From Ambrosia x helenae (taxonomy: Eukaryota > Streptophyta > Magnoliopsida > Asterales > Asteraceae), in assembly GCA_030844895.1 (NCBI GenBank), contig CM061227.1, positions 75,876,575 to 75,940,574 of the forward strand: 64,000 nt of DNA, written 5' to 3'. Positions 46,863 to 58,521 of the stretch are shown one piece after another. The position numbers were made by a program, and so were the translations under genes. The notes below the pieces were generated by a model. The model was given only the letters and a program-made list of their open reading frames with translations, ran no database searches and had not been told where the DNA came from. The stretch's first letter is position 1. Every line of letters starts with the position of its first letter.

Positions 46863-47008
46863 TTTAAAGAGTATTGATTTGTCAGATGACTCTTTTAAGT
46901 GATGGATGTTGATAAAAAGTGAACTTTTGATCTTTTTATTGAGTATCAATAAGAGCTTTGTGTCTGATTCTCAATTTGTTAGATTGATATGTGATCAGAT
47001 AAACCAAT

Positions 47009-47020
47009 GCTCTGATACCA
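47009..47020 (-). other. Primer-binding site
   Basis: Minus-strand TGGTATCAGAGC lies two bases inside the 5' LTR. It is the standard complement of the initiator methionine tRNA 3' end used by plant copia elements. Confidence 0.9.
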
Positions 47021-47022
47021 AT

Positions 47023-47741
47023 TGTTGGATCAGTTTGCTCTTTTGCTAAGTAAGAACTTGCTATCTTGACACTTAAGTGTTTAGCAAGCCCTTGTATATC
47101 AGATTATAAGCACAGCAGAATGTATAAGTTAAAGCAACACTTTTTATACTTAGGAAGAGTTATTACTCCCCCTAGATGATTGAAACTAATAATGACAAGT
47201 ATTTATTATGAATCCAAGCAGTAAATGAGAATTAGATACTTAGGCAGATTCACAATAAATACTGAAATGGAATAGAACAGTGAAAGTGTTTGAAGGATTT
47301 TTCTATTAAAATCAATGTCTAAAATAGAAGGTTGAAGCCTCCTATTTATAGACGTTTACATACATGTATCTTGCCCAAAAAGCAAGTACAGAAACATCAG
47401 AAACAAGTTGCACAAGTTGCAACATTGAAACTAACAAATACAGCTAAAAGTAATAATAAACAATAAAACTACTGATGCAAAAGGCGGTGGAAAATATCTG
47501 ATGCTAAGTGCTGATGAATGACAAACTACTGATGAGTAGTTTGTCTTCAGTACTTCTGAAGTGAACTTGTCTGGTTTGGACTTCAGAACTTCTGATGAAG
47601 TTTCTTCTTCAGCACTTCTCATATCTTCTCTTCAGCAGTTTCTTGTTTTCTTTTCAGTACTTCTATACTTAGCCAAAATGACAGAAGTGAATTAGACTAA
47701 GGTTTCCAAAAGTGGTTTCACCAATCCTCTTTGTCCTAACA
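47023..47741 (-). repeat. 5' LTR of the Sirevirus element
   Basis: 719 bp, TG...CA ends on the minus strand, nearly identical to the LTR at 35655-36373. Carries the element's promoter. Confidence 0.95.
47343..47350 (-). promoter_or_regulatory. TATA box in the Sirevirus 5' LTR
   Basis: TCTATAAATAGG on the minus strand, positioned in mid-LTR upstream of the primer-binding site and gag. Confidence 0.65.
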
Positions 47742-47869
47742 ATCACGTTCGTTCATTTATGTTCGTGAATGTTCGGTAATGTGTATGTTTGTTATCGATA
47801 GTTCATTACGGTTTTTAACTTCTTTTATTTTTAATTTAAGTACTTCAAATTTCTCAGTGCGAGATTATA

Positions 47870-47872
<3 letters not shown>

Positions 47873-47928
<56 letters not shown>
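47873..47928. repeat. (TA)n microsatellite
   Basis: About 27 TA units immediately left of the MITE at 47929. Confidence 0.9.
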
Positions 47929-47931
<3 letters not shown>

Positions 47932-48336
47932 AAGGGTTATCTTGAGAACGCTAAATATCGTGAGAACCGTGAGAACAAGTAAAAAAATCAATCAAAATCA
48001 AATTTTTTTTAATACAAGCTTCATTATAATCAAAATACAACATTAATAGATGATTTTTCTTTCAAATAATTCATCTTTTCTTGCAAAAACACTTTCAAAT
48101 TAACTTTTTACACATGTGTAAATGAAGCAGTTTACACATATATAAACAGTAAATTTACACATGTGTAAAAACAAATTATTTCCGTATACGTTTGAATTTT
48201 TTTGCGTAAATTGTGTTTTTGGGATTGTATTTTAATAATAAAGACAAGTGTAAAAAGAAATTTTGAATTTGAATGGTTTTAGATGCCGTTCTCACGGTTC
48301 GCACAAAATATAGGTGTTCTCAAATTAACTTTCCCC
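47929..48336. mobile_element. MITE inserted in a (TA)n tract
   Basis: Ends GGGAAGGGTTATCTTGAGAA and TTCTCAAATTAACTTTCCCC, with a second inverted pair ACCGTGAGAAC / GTTCTCACGGT. Both flanks are TA repeats, so a TA target is likely. The interior repeats TTACACATGTGTAAA palindromes. Non-coding. Confidence 0.7.
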
Positions 48337-49277
48337 TATATATATATATATATATATTAGTGTATTACATATTAATATTACTTTACCTGTTTCAATTAAC
48401 AATTATTTTTGGTAGATTAAACGGGGATTTCAAGTTTAATATGATAATGTTGTGTTTTTATGAAACATTATGTTATAAGAATATGTCAAGTATAATTGGG
48501 TAATTGGATTATTTATATTTATTTGGGCAGACAATATTTGTGATGAAAAATGCTGATTTTATTCGGAATTTAATATACGTTAGTTGGGGGTCGATTTTGT
48601 TCATTAGTGCTTGTTTTGTTCGTTTACGAACATGTTCGATTCCTAAATAAACGAACACGAATAGAAATCTCGTTCAGTAACTATTCACGAACAATTCATG
48701 AGCACGTTATTTCCTCAACAAACGAACACGAACAGAAAATCTTATTCGGTAAGTGTTCATGAACACGTTATTTCTTTAACAAACGAACACGAACAAGCCA
48801 TTGTTCATGTTTGTTTGGCTCGTTTACATCCCTAGTTAAATATGATTAATCGTTTGGGCTGAGTTCTTTTTGTTTGCGGTGTAACTTGGTATCAAGGTCT
48901 AACTTGGTGTGGTATGTGGTGTTTTGGAGAGATCCGGTCGTGACAATGAGAACATTGACCATTAAGGAGGGTTGATTGTTATGGATTAAAACCATTGCAA
49001 GGTATGAGCCTTGTCTCATATTTGTTGTATAGGCAATAGATGTAGGGCTTATGGTCTAAATAAGCTCTCACACCCATCAGACTAGTCTGAGTTGTAACAT
49101 GTTATCATTATTAAAAAAACTAGTCTTATAGCAAACAATAAGAGAAGAAGAAAAAAACATTTTATTGATTAGGATGATCACGTTTTTTGATGGTACCGTG
49201 GAAGAGACCTGAAGCCTCATCACCTAGGAAAACTAATTAGGATAAACAAGTGATCAACTTCTCTTTATTATGTGGGG
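48337..49277. other. Intergenic; GTTCG-type repeat end
   Basis: From about 48590 to 48838 there are iterated AACAAACGAACACGAACA motifs ending CTCGTTTACATCCCTAG, which resembles the end of a hAT-like element (TAGGGATGTAAACGAG). Matching GTTCGTTTG text lies at 35560-35640 and 47745-47800. The Sirevirus therefore probably inserted into this repeat. No gene seen. Confidence 0.4.
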
Positions 49278-49392
49278 CAGGGCCGGCCCTGAGCATGGCC
49301 GGGTGGTTATCGGCTCAGGACCCGACCCTCAAATGGGCCCGAACGTTTTTTAAAAAATATACATATACATACATATATATTATATATATATA

Positions 49393-49771
49393 TGGTTCAT
49401 GTACAAAGTACATTTTTCGTACAAAGTGTGAGAAGTCTATTATAGTCATTGTGTTTTAAAGTTTGGCTATAATTTTTTTGATTCCTTTTGCATTGATTTA
49501 TATAGAAAAGCACCAAACGTTACAATTTAAAACACAATCAAATGTATTCTAGACATTAAATTTAAAACACACTGATTACTTTCTTCGTAGGGTGTTTTAG
49601 ATTGCATGTCGAGAATACATTAATTAGTGTTTTAAATTGTTAATTTTTGTGTTTTTTTTTATATAATACTATGCCAAAGGAACATAAAACATCATGCCTA
49701 AAATTTAAAACACAATGCCTATATAAACTTCTCACACTTTGTACGAAAAATGTACTTTGTACAGGAACCCC

Positions 49772-49775
<4 letters not shown>
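49393..49775. mobile_element. MITE in TA context, copy 1
   Basis: Ends GGTTCATGTACAAAGTACAT and ATGTACTTTGTACAGGAACC are inverted copies, with (TA)n on both sides. A second copy is at 61268-61649 because the whole flank is duplicated. Confidence 0.7.
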
Positions 49776-49811
<36 letters not shown>

Positions 49812-51808
49812 TAGGATCAAATACAAAGTGAAAGAAAAATAGGAAGTCGTAGGAAGGGTATCAAATGGGCTCCGATTGAACTCATTCAAGCGGCATTGGA
49901 ATCGTCTTATCGAACCCTACGACGTTAGTTTTTACGTCTTCGTTTTTTGGGGTTTTAGCTTGTAGTTATTAGAATATGCGTTATATCATTGTGTCTTTTA
50001 TGTATCATTGTGTCTTTTTCTTATTTTCATCATTGTGTCGTTTTTTAAATTCATTGTGTCTTTTTTCTTTAGTATTGTGTTATATTTTTTGGCACTGTGA
50101 TATATTTTGTGGTTCATTGTGTCATATTTCATGATCTATTGTGTTTTTTGTATCATTCTGTAACGACCCGGAATTTACCGAGTCATTATGGATTGGTAAT
50201 CACGACAATAATTCTTTACTAAATAAACATCCATTTTATTACGAAACCATCATTACTTCATTATATTACAAAACCGTCAACTTCCTTGTTCAAATACATA
50301 ACCACAAGACTTTTTAAACCAAACCAACAACTAAACAAAACAACTTGGCCGAAGCCATTCTTGGACACAATCCGGCCCACTGGGCCGGTTATTTATAAAC
50401 TTTTCGTCTACACATTTAAACTATGTTGAGCTCGGGTTCCACCGTTTCATTCATGTTCCTGAAATGCATGTCGAAAATACGTTAGCGATGCTAGTGAGTG
50501 GTGCCAAAATGACCGATTAACACTTTTCTTTTTATAAAACATGCAACTTTCGTATGGTTCGATCTTTTCTAAGGTAGAATGTATATCGATGGAACATTTT
50601 GACATATGTTATATGGTCCGATCCTCTAGGTGGTCGGAATACATTCATTTTAATACCGAATGGATCCACTCTCGTTGTTTCTATATGACCGAATTCTATG
50701 GTTTTTCATGATCATGACACAATGCAAGTTAAAACAATTACTTGACCAACATGCATTTACCCCGAAAACATTATAAACAAATATGGGGTACACACACTCA
50801 CATCTATGATTTCCGATTGATTCTTATCACTTTTCGTAAGGATTTGAGGTGCTCCGCTTTCCTGTTGCATGATAATAACGATTACTTGCAAGTATAAATA
50901 TAGTATAGCTGGCTGTTACAGCTTAGGCGTATAAATAACTAGGCTAAAGCTGGCCATTACAGCTTGGCACTCGTGTTCCTACTAGATTAGAATAGATTAC
51001 TTACCGGATGATCGTAGCGTTTGGACAATATAACCGGCCGGTTATTTAACCTTGGCCGAGAGGTTCTATACTAGCCCTAATATTATTGTTGTGGGTTTAA
51101 GATGGTGAAGGATTTAATATGGTAAATGATTTAACATGGTGAATGGTTAATATTGATGAAAGAGTTTGTTCATAGTCTGCATATTTTGAAAGGAGAAAGG
51201 AAATGAGAGTGGTTAAAGGAAATGTGTAAAGTGGTTTTTGGAATTATGGTGGGCCGATGGGTTATTTATTAACCAACAGGTTTGTAGGTTCATGCATGTC
51301 ATAAGTGCATCTAAAATCCTAGAGTGCAAGGTGGAAGTTACTAAGGCTTTGAGTGTGATTTTGGGAGAATCTTATAAAGGCTTAGGTGGAGCTATCATAA
51401 AAATGGCGGCTCATATATCCTTCTGCAAGTGGCCGATTCATTTTATCAAATGATAATGGTCTTCTCCATCTATTGGGCTTTATTCCATAATTATAGGTTT
51501 GTATTAATGGACCTTGTAATAATATTATTGGGCTTATGATCTAAACATAGAAACAATAAAAAGGGCGAAGGTTTTTGGGGTTAATAACTCTTATCGGGCC
51601 CAACTATTAACTAAAGGTTTAATCTGTCACACCCTCAAATTCCACGTGCGGGGTTTTACCGCGAGGCGCGTGACACACCAGGATCCAAGTCAACGGTCAC
51701 AATAAACGACATCTATATGATATGAAAACAACGTAAATTGCCCATTAAGTTTCAAAAATTCAACCATCGCTTGCGGAAGCGTAAAACTTTATTACAACCC
51801 AAAAGTAA

Positions 51809-52396
51809 GGGGCTGTTTGTTTGTGTCTGAACGAGCCCAGTCAGACGTCAAGGTCTGACCGAATCAGAGAAGGGAGAAACCGGCGTGTTTGGCTGCGACG
51901 TCTGACCGGAGCCTGATGTCTGACCACTCCTCTTTCCGGGCCAGACCTGGGAACCAGTCTGACTGATCTCATGCGTGCGTGCGTGTGCTGTTGCTCCTCG
52001 TCCCTGTCGTCAAAACGATCTTGCATGGCTGCTATCCATTTCCAACACGATCGTGGGTGCGTTGTCAAGTTGTGTCTTGTGTGGGTATAGAAAAAAGAAA
52101 GGTAAAAAGAAACAAGAGTTGCAGGTGGGTTGGTGTCTGTGTGGTGTGGGTGAGTCAAAAGAAGGATAAAAAGAAAAGATATTATTGATGTGTGTTGGTT
52201 GTGTATACTCTCGTGTGTGTGTGTGTGAGACCGATTTTTGTGTGTGTGTGTGTGTTTTTTTTTTGATAAAAATGATATTCAGATGTCCAACCAAACACCA
52301 CTTAATCATTCAACACTTAATCATTCAGAACCTCTTAACCATTCAGACCTCTTACTGGGTTAGCACTTACCCATTCAGACGTTGCCAAACAACCCC
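51809..52396. mobile_element. Tourist-type MITE inside the solo LTR
   Basis: Ends GGGGCTGTTTGTTTG and CCAAACAACCCC are flanked by TAA (51806-51808 and 52397-52399). It shares CATTCAG/CTTAATCATTCA motifs with the MITE at 29167-29438. It contains a (GT)n tract near 52220-52255. Open frames here are low complexity. Confidence 0.75.
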
Positions 52397-52834
52397 TAAA
52401 ACATGAAAGTCTGATAATACTCAAAATGAAATGCAAATGGATCCTAGACGCCATGGGACTCCGTGCGCCTAAACTCAATGCTGCTACCTTAGCGACCTGA
52501 GAAAACATGCCAAAAGACGTCAACATATAATGCTGGTGAGTTCACAGGTTTTAAGTTCACAAAGCGTTTCAAGCGTAAAGAGTTTCATCTCAAAAGTACC
52601 AAGTATGAAAAATCTTTAAGTACATGACAAACATTTCCTTACTACTACGACTGTGTTGCCGAAACCATTACTGACAAGCGTTGCGTGTGTTGCCGCCCGT
52701 GTTTGAGTTGCCAAAAATAGAGACAATATGCACCCGCCCGGCTCCCAGCCGTCGGGTGGGGTTCGTCAAGCCCAATAGATCTATCCACATTTCCCCCGTT
52801 GTGCCCCGCACATTCATGGATTCCCAGGGACTTA

Positions 52835-53000
52835 GCGTTGCGTTTTATAAGCGTTGCGTTTCATAAGTGTTGCGTTTCGTAAGTGTTGCGTTTCAAAAGT
52901 GTTGTGTTTCATAAGCATTGCGTTTCAAAAAGTGTTGCGTTTCATAAGCATTGCGTTTCAAAAAGTGTTGCGTTTCAAAAAGTGTTGCGTTTCAAAACAT
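52835..53000. repeat. ~20-bp minisatellite (GTGTTGCGTTTCATAA)
   Basis: Eight or so units of the form AAGTGTTGCGTTTCA(T/A)AA in tandem, inside the second solo LTR. The corresponding part of the first solo LTR lacks this expansion. Confidence 0.75.
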
Positions 53001-54529
53001 AATCGTTGTATTTGTTAAAACGTGTGGCATGCTTCTCCCCCGAGAAAAAGTGTATAAAAGAGGGGCCGTGAAACTCACCTTAGAGTGCGTCCTCAGTAAT
53101 TGAAATCCGATACGTGTGTGATAGTCCCTACTAGTGGCGACCTATCAATGAGTTTACATAAGTGTGATGACTACTAACCCGAAGGCTAATCAGTCCCCAA
53201 GTTGTCCAGACCGTGACCGTGTATGTTGAAAACATGTTTAAACGGTAAACCGACCAAACCAGACAATACCCAACATCCCATTGGTGACCCGACATCCCAC
53301 GTGTTAGCCACATACAAGATATCATGCAAATTATGCAATTAAACACTTAGCATGCGCAAACATTCACCCTATGTAGCATAACGCCCAATTAACGCATAAA
53401 CAAGTCCGAACACGTGTTACCAAGTCATTAGACATGTCACGGGGTTCCTAACATGTTCCTAGGTGTCAATCCGTGTTTCGGGATGTTAAAATATACATAT
53501 AGCAGCAGTATACGCGATTAGGAATCAAACATGCAATTAGGAAAAGTCAACTGGTGATTAGGAGAGTCATACTAGCGAGTAGGATTGTAATTGCCAGACA
53601 AAATGGCGATTGGGCTCCCAATCGCCTATAGTTCATGCGATTGGGGGCCAATCGTCTTTAATACAGGCGAGTAGGAACCCCTATTCGCCCTTACTGTTCT
53701 GTTCCGCCCTTTTTGCGCGTTTAACCCTCCAAATCAGATTCGAAACATGTGGAAACACCCATATCAAACCCAAAACATTAACCCAACTATTTCAAGCAAA
53801 AACCCCTAATTTATCATCACCCTAGCCGTCCCGAATGCATGTGTTTTTCCAAAATAGCATAATTATCATGTAAACATCACATCCTCATGCAAAACTTACC
53901 CTAAATAGCATATATCCAGATTTCATCACATAATGACGTTGTCCGACAATATCCTACTGTTGTAGCATCATCCTAGAGTAAACCCTAACCTCAAACAATC
54001 AACAAAACACAACACAACATATCATCATCAATCCTCCATAATCATTCAAACGGGTCAAAACGCCTAATATCAATATTACACATCTATAAACCTTCAAACT
54101 CCTAGGTTAACATCATATCAACTCATTTAGATCAGAAACATATCAATAATACAAGAACAACCATGTTTTAAACGATAAAATCCTATCTTGCATGAATACA
54201 TCACATATAACAAGCATAGAGGTTTGGGTTTGTTTAGAAACTGATTTTAATGAGTTTTCAAAGACACAAATGTTTAGAAACCAGGTCTGGACCTTTAGGG
54301 AGCAAAAAAATATCATTACAAAGGTTTGGGATGAAGAACACACCTTGAAATTGTGAGATTATGAGGTGTAAAGCTTGGAAATGTGATTTCTTTCTCAAAA
54401 ACGTGTTGCAGGGGTTGGATAAGGTGTGGGGGTGGCTTTGGGGTGTATTAGGGTTTCACAAATGATGTTTTAAAACATAAGGGTGGTATTTATAGGCGTT
54501 TTTAGTCGTCACATGCAGAACAGGCGAGT

Positions 54530-54665
54530 ACACAGCAGCTATTGGCGATTAGGATTCTAATCGCCTATACTATTGGCGATTAGGATTCTAATCGCCTATA
54601 CTATTGGCGATTAGGATTCTAATTGCCTATACTATTGGTGATTACGCGTAATCACCTATAATGTC
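54530..54665. repeat. 31-bp palindromic tandem repeat in the solo LTR
   Basis: Three near-perfect 31-bp units built on CTAATCGCCTATA and GGCGATTAGG, which are inverted copies of each other. Comparable clusters are at 20100-20400 and 21050-21220 in the first solo LTR, and at 53510-53690 here. Confidence 0.75.
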
Positions 54666-55255
54666 ATGCAATTACGTGAAATCACTATTTTAACACATAT
54701 AACACGTATTCACATATCGGCAAGTCATATAATGATTGTAAGCACATAATGCATGATAACTAACACGTTCCCATCCGTTCACCAATTCCCGGGACTCGAG
54801 ATTTACGTGTGTGCGTTAAACCCGGCGATTCTACAAATCACCCATCCGTGTTCACATGGTTATGGACCGACTCCCATGATCCCGTGGATCATTGTAATGA
54901 CTCCCGATGATTCCCTGAACCATCATAGCGACTCAACTAACCTAGTTAAGTATGTTCGAAAACGTTTTTCGCTAAGGTAGACTTATGTGTTTTATAAAGT
55001 ATTAACCTAAACGTGCCAGGTGTCACATAATCTGGGCCTTTACTTCTATCGGGTCCACTGTTACGGCCCACTTATTCTCTATTGGCTTTCGAGGTATTCC
55101 GGTTATTGGGCCTTAGTATGGTCACTAATGGGCGGTTATTGGACTTGGTCTATTATCTGGTAAGGTTATTGGGCAACACCCCTGGGTGACCCAATACTAT
55201 TATATTAATTATTTAAGATTAACTATAATCGTGATTAATTTTTAAAGTCGTTACA

Positions 55256-55268
55256 CTCTCCCCCTTAG
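55256..55268 (-). other. Polypurine tract of the Tekay-like element
   Basis: Minus-strand CTAAGGGGGAGAG directly abuts LTR-A. Confidence 0.75.
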
Positions 55269-55295
55269 GAAATTTCGTCCCGAAATTTTAAACAA

Positions 55296-56345
55296 CTATA
55301 CCTGGTTTTCAAACAAGTGAGGGTAATTTGTTTTCATAACCTCTTCTTTTTCAAATGTAATTTCAGGTCCTTGTCTGGCATTCCATTTGACCTGTACTAT
55401 AGGAATCTTTCCTCTTCTCAACTTCCTTTCTTGTCGTGACATAATTTCTATGGGTTCTTCAGTAAAGTGAAGTTGAGGATTCACCTTAACATGATCTAAA
55501 GGAATAATAGCTTGTGCATCTATTACGCATTTTCTAAGATTAGAAACATGGAAGACATCATGAATTTCGCTTAATTCTGGGGGTAACTCCAATCTGTAGG
55601 CTACTGGTCCTATTCTACCTTTCACTCGGTAAGGTCCTATAAAACGAGGATTTAATTTTCCTCGCTTTTGGAATCTTATCACCCCTTTCCAGGGTGATAC
55701 CTTTAATAGGACATAATCTCCTTCTTGAAATTCTAATGGCCTTCTTCGATTATCTGCGTAACTCTTTTGGGGACTTCTTGCTTTTTCTAAATTTTTCTTA
55801 ATCTGCACAATCTTATCTGTGGTTTCTTGGATAATCTGTGGGCCCGCGAGTTGGTTTTCTCCGACATCATTCCAACATATCGAAGATCGACACTTTCTAC
55901 CATATAGAGTTTCGAATGGCGCAGCTTGGATGGAAGCATGATAACTATTATTATAAGAAAATTCTATTAATGGTAGATGAGTATCCCAACTGCCACCAAA
56001 TTCCAGGACACAAGCTCTTAGCATATCCTCTAGTGTTTGTATGGTTCTTTCACTTTGGCCGTCTGTTTGTGGGTGGTATGCTGTGCTCATTTTAATTTGA
56101 GATCCTAGAGCATCCTGGAAGCCTTCCCAAAATCTAGATGTGAATCGACTATCACGATCTGAGATTATTGAGAGGGGTATTCCGTGTCTAGATACTATTT
56201 CATGCAAATAGATTCTGGACAATTTTTCGATCTTAAAATTTTCTTGTATAGGCAGAAAATGAGCAGATTTAGTTAGACGGTCTACAATAACCCAAATAGT
56301 ATCGTAACCTTTTTGGGTTTTTGGTAACTTCGTTACTAAATCCAT
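55296..56345 (-). pseudogene. Tekay-like integrase core and chromodomain
   Basis: 349 codons open. The integrase core begins MDLVTKLPKTQKGYDTIWV with VDRLTKSAHF (first D), SIISDRDSRFTSRFW (second D) and HPQTDGQSERTIQ (E). Next is the GPY/F-like region NPRFIGPYRV and VAYRLELP. The last ~50 residues (EEPIEIMSRQERKLRRGKIP...VKWNARQGPEITFE) fit a chromodomain, which targets new copies to modified chromatin. The N-terminal zinc-binding part is in a separate frame at 56412-56645, split by a stop near 56350-56410. Confidence 0.85.
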
Positions 56346-56411
56346 AGTGATTTAATCCCATTTCCAGACTGGAATTTCTGGTTGGATCAATAAACCACTA
56401 GGTTTCTGATG

Positions 56412-56645
56412 CTAAGCCTTGACTTTGGAACAAATTATACATTTGGCTACAAATTCACCAACACTTCTTTTCATACCGGGCCACCAAAAGTTTCTTCTAA
56501 GATCCCAGTACATTTTATGGCTTCCTGGGTGGATAGAATATTTGGAACCATGCATTTCTCTTAAGACTATTTCTCTTTGATTTCCATACTGAGGTATCCA
56601 AATTCTTTGGTTGTATCTTAATATTCCGTCTGTCCCTTCTATCAA
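56412..56645 (-). pseudogene. Tekay-like integrase zinc-binding region
   Basis: 77 codons holding the HHCC motif: H in REMHGSKYSIHPGSHKMY, then WWPGMKRSV and CIICSKVKA. It ends at a stop codon before the catalytic core, so the integrase is broken in two. Confidence 0.8.
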
Positions 56646-56847
56646 TCTTCCTTCTTCTCTGTTGAGTAACTCGGCTTCTATGAGGGTAGGTTCTAAGGCT
56701 TTTCTTTGAAAGTGTCTTAATTGTGATAAAAATTCGTTGATTATGGAAATTTTGTAAACCTTTGCTCCCAGAGTTTTATCTTTTCTGCTTAGGGCATCTG
56801 CTACAATATTAGCCTTTCCCGGATGGTATTTTATATCACATTCATAA

Positions 56848-57186
56848 TCACTTAGAATTTCTACCCATCTTCTTTGTCACATATTTAAGAGTTTTTGATA
56901 AAAAAAATATGTTGGAGGCCTTATGGTCCGTGTAGATGGTACACTTGGTCCCATATAAATAGTGTCTCCATATTTTTAATGCAAATATTATAGCTCCCAT
57001 TTCTAAATCATGAGTAACATAATTTTGCTCATGTCTTTTTAGCTGTCGGGAAGCATATGCGATAACTTGATTTTCTTGCATTAATACACAACCTAATCCT
57101 TGTAGGGAAGCATCACAGTATACTGTGAATGCTTTTCCTTCTTCCGGTAGAGTTAACACGGGGGCTTTACATAGTTTTTCTTTCAA
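56848..57186 (-). pseudogene. Tekay-like RNase H
   Basis: Contains APVLTLPEEGKAFTVYCDAS (first catalytic D), YASRQLKRHEQNY, DLEMGAIIFALKIWRHYLYG (E) and YTDHKA (D). A frame break follows DHKASN, after which the expected continuation is in another frame. Confidence 0.8.
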
Positions 57187-57189
57187 ACT

Positions 57190-58030
57190 TTGAAATGCTT
57201 GCTCTTGTTTCTCTCTCCATTCAAACTTAGAAGCTTTTCTAGTTAAGGATGTGAGAGGTAGTGCTAATCTAGCAAAATTTCCTATGAATCTTCTATAATA
57301 TCCTGCTAACCCTAGAAATTGTCTGATTTCTGTAGGATTTTTGGGAGTTTCCCATTTTTGAATGGCTTATATTTTTGCAGGATCTACCTGAATTCCGTCT
57401 TGGTTAATGACATGTCCTAGAAATTTAATTTCTTTTACCCAAAATTCACATTTGGTAAACTTGGCGTAAAGTTTCTCTTTTCTTAATGTTTCTAGAATTT
57501 CTCTTAAATGTTGCTCATGTTCTTCCTCATATTTTGAATAAATTAGAATGTCATCCAAAAACACAATTACACACTTATCCAAATAAGGTCGGCAAATTCT
57601 ATTCATCAAATCCATGAATGCTGCAGGAGCATTAGTTAATCCAAAAGGCATCACTAAAAATTCATAATGTCCGTACCTAGTTCTAAAAGCAGTTTTTGGA
57701 ATATCTTCATCTCTTATTTTTAATTGATGATAGCCTGATCTAAGATCAATTTTTGAAAATATTTTGACCCATGCAATTGATCCTAAAGATCGTCTATCCT
57801 TGGTAACGGATATCGGTTCTTAATGGTTAACTTGTTTAGTTCCCGATAGTCTATACACATTCTCATATACCCATCTTTCTTCTTAACAAAGAGCACAGGT
57901 GCTCCCCAAGGGGATGTGCTCGGTCTAATAAATCATCTTTCTATGAGTTCCTCTAATTGATTTGTTAATTCTTTCAATTCGGTTGTAGCTAACCTGTATG
58001 GAGCTCTGGCAATGGGTGCAGCTCCAGGAA
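57190..58030 (-). pseudogene. Tekay-like reverse transcriptase
   Basis: The clearest frame is 57367-57654 with MPFGLTNAPAAFMDLMNR and the catalytic VIVFLDDILIYS, then HLREILETLRKEKLYAKF. The upstream fingers region (IDLRSGYHQL-like, about 57700-57900) and the connection downstream are in other frames separated by stops, including one at about 57367. RT is inactive as it stands. Confidence 0.8.
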
Positions 58031-58048
58031 TTAGGTTAATCTAGAATT

Positions 58049-58521
58049 CTACTTGTCGAAGTGGGGGTAAACCTGGTAACTCATTGGGGAACACATCTCT
58101 AAATTCCGAAGCAACTTGATTTTATCTAATTCTAACCCTTTATCTTCATTTCCTAAATTCACATGTACTAAAAAGGCTTGATGTCCCTTTTTTAAGTATT
58201 TCATCATTTTAGCACTAGGAATTAGGTTTAATGCTCCTTTGGGTTTTTCTCCATAAATGGTTAAGATTTCTTGGTTAGGTAACGGGATTTTTACCAACTT
58301 TTCCTTACAAACTATTTCAGCTTGATTTAAGGCTAACCAATCCATACCTATGACAATATCGAATTCTCCTAAATTCATAGGTATAAGGTTAATTTTGAAT
58401 TCCCAGGTTTCGATAGTTAATGTAAAATTTTTAAATACTTCAGTAGCTCTTAAAATTTTACCATCAGCTATTTCAATTTCATAAGGTTTGTTTAAGGGTT
58501 CTGGGAGTACATTTATCTTGT
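58049..58521 (-). pseudogene. Tekay-like aspartic protease region
   Basis: The frame 58049-58378 holds FDIVIGMDWLALNQAEIVC, the conserved second half of the gypsy protease. The catalytic region just upstream (about 58530-58575) is altered: where a D-[ST]-G triad is expected, the sequence reads Y-I-G, and the frame is also shifted. The protease cannot be functional. Confidence 0.7.

Larger units (their letters stand above)
35655..47741 (-). mobile_element. Sirevirus-type Ty1/copia LTR retrotransposon
   Basis: A complete 12.1-kb element on the minus strand: 5' LTR 47023-47741, primer-binding site, gag, protease-integrase-RT-RNase H, an extra ORF in the env position, polypurine tract, and 3' LTR 35655-36373. 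The integrase-before-RT order gives Ty1/copia. Large size, long Gag and a post-pol ORF point to the Sirevirus lineage (known examples SIRE1 and Endovir). Flanking pentamers are ATCGC and ATCAC, a TSD with one mismatch. LTRs are both 719 bp, with three substitutions seen by eye, so insertion was recent. Reading frames are nevertheless broken at several points, and a Helitron interrupts RNase H. Confidence 0.93.
51625..55027 (-). repeat. Solo LTR, 3403 bp, inside LTR-A
   Basis: Starts TGTCACACCCTC and ends GGTGTCACA, with a perfect 5-bp duplication TAATC (51620-51624 and 55028-55032). LTR-C near 63497 reads ggtttaatctgggcc without it, an empty site confirming the boundaries. It is related to the solo LTR at 18953-21599 and is enlarged by a Tourist MITE at 51809-52396. 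Confidence 0.92.
50159..55255 (-). repeat. LTR-A of the Tekay-like element (interrupted)
   Basis: Starts TGTAACGACCCGG and ends AAAGTCGTTACA. It is 5097 bp as it stands, but about 1,689 bp once the 3403-bp solo LTR and its 5-bp duplication are removed, close to the 1696-bp LTR-C at 62035-63730. Confidence 0.85.

Noticed and set aside
51238..51453. 71-codon frame MELWWADGLF… also at 63117-63332
   Set aside because: It lies in the Tekay-like LTR and is duplicated only because the LTR is; no conserved domain, TG...CA LTR context.
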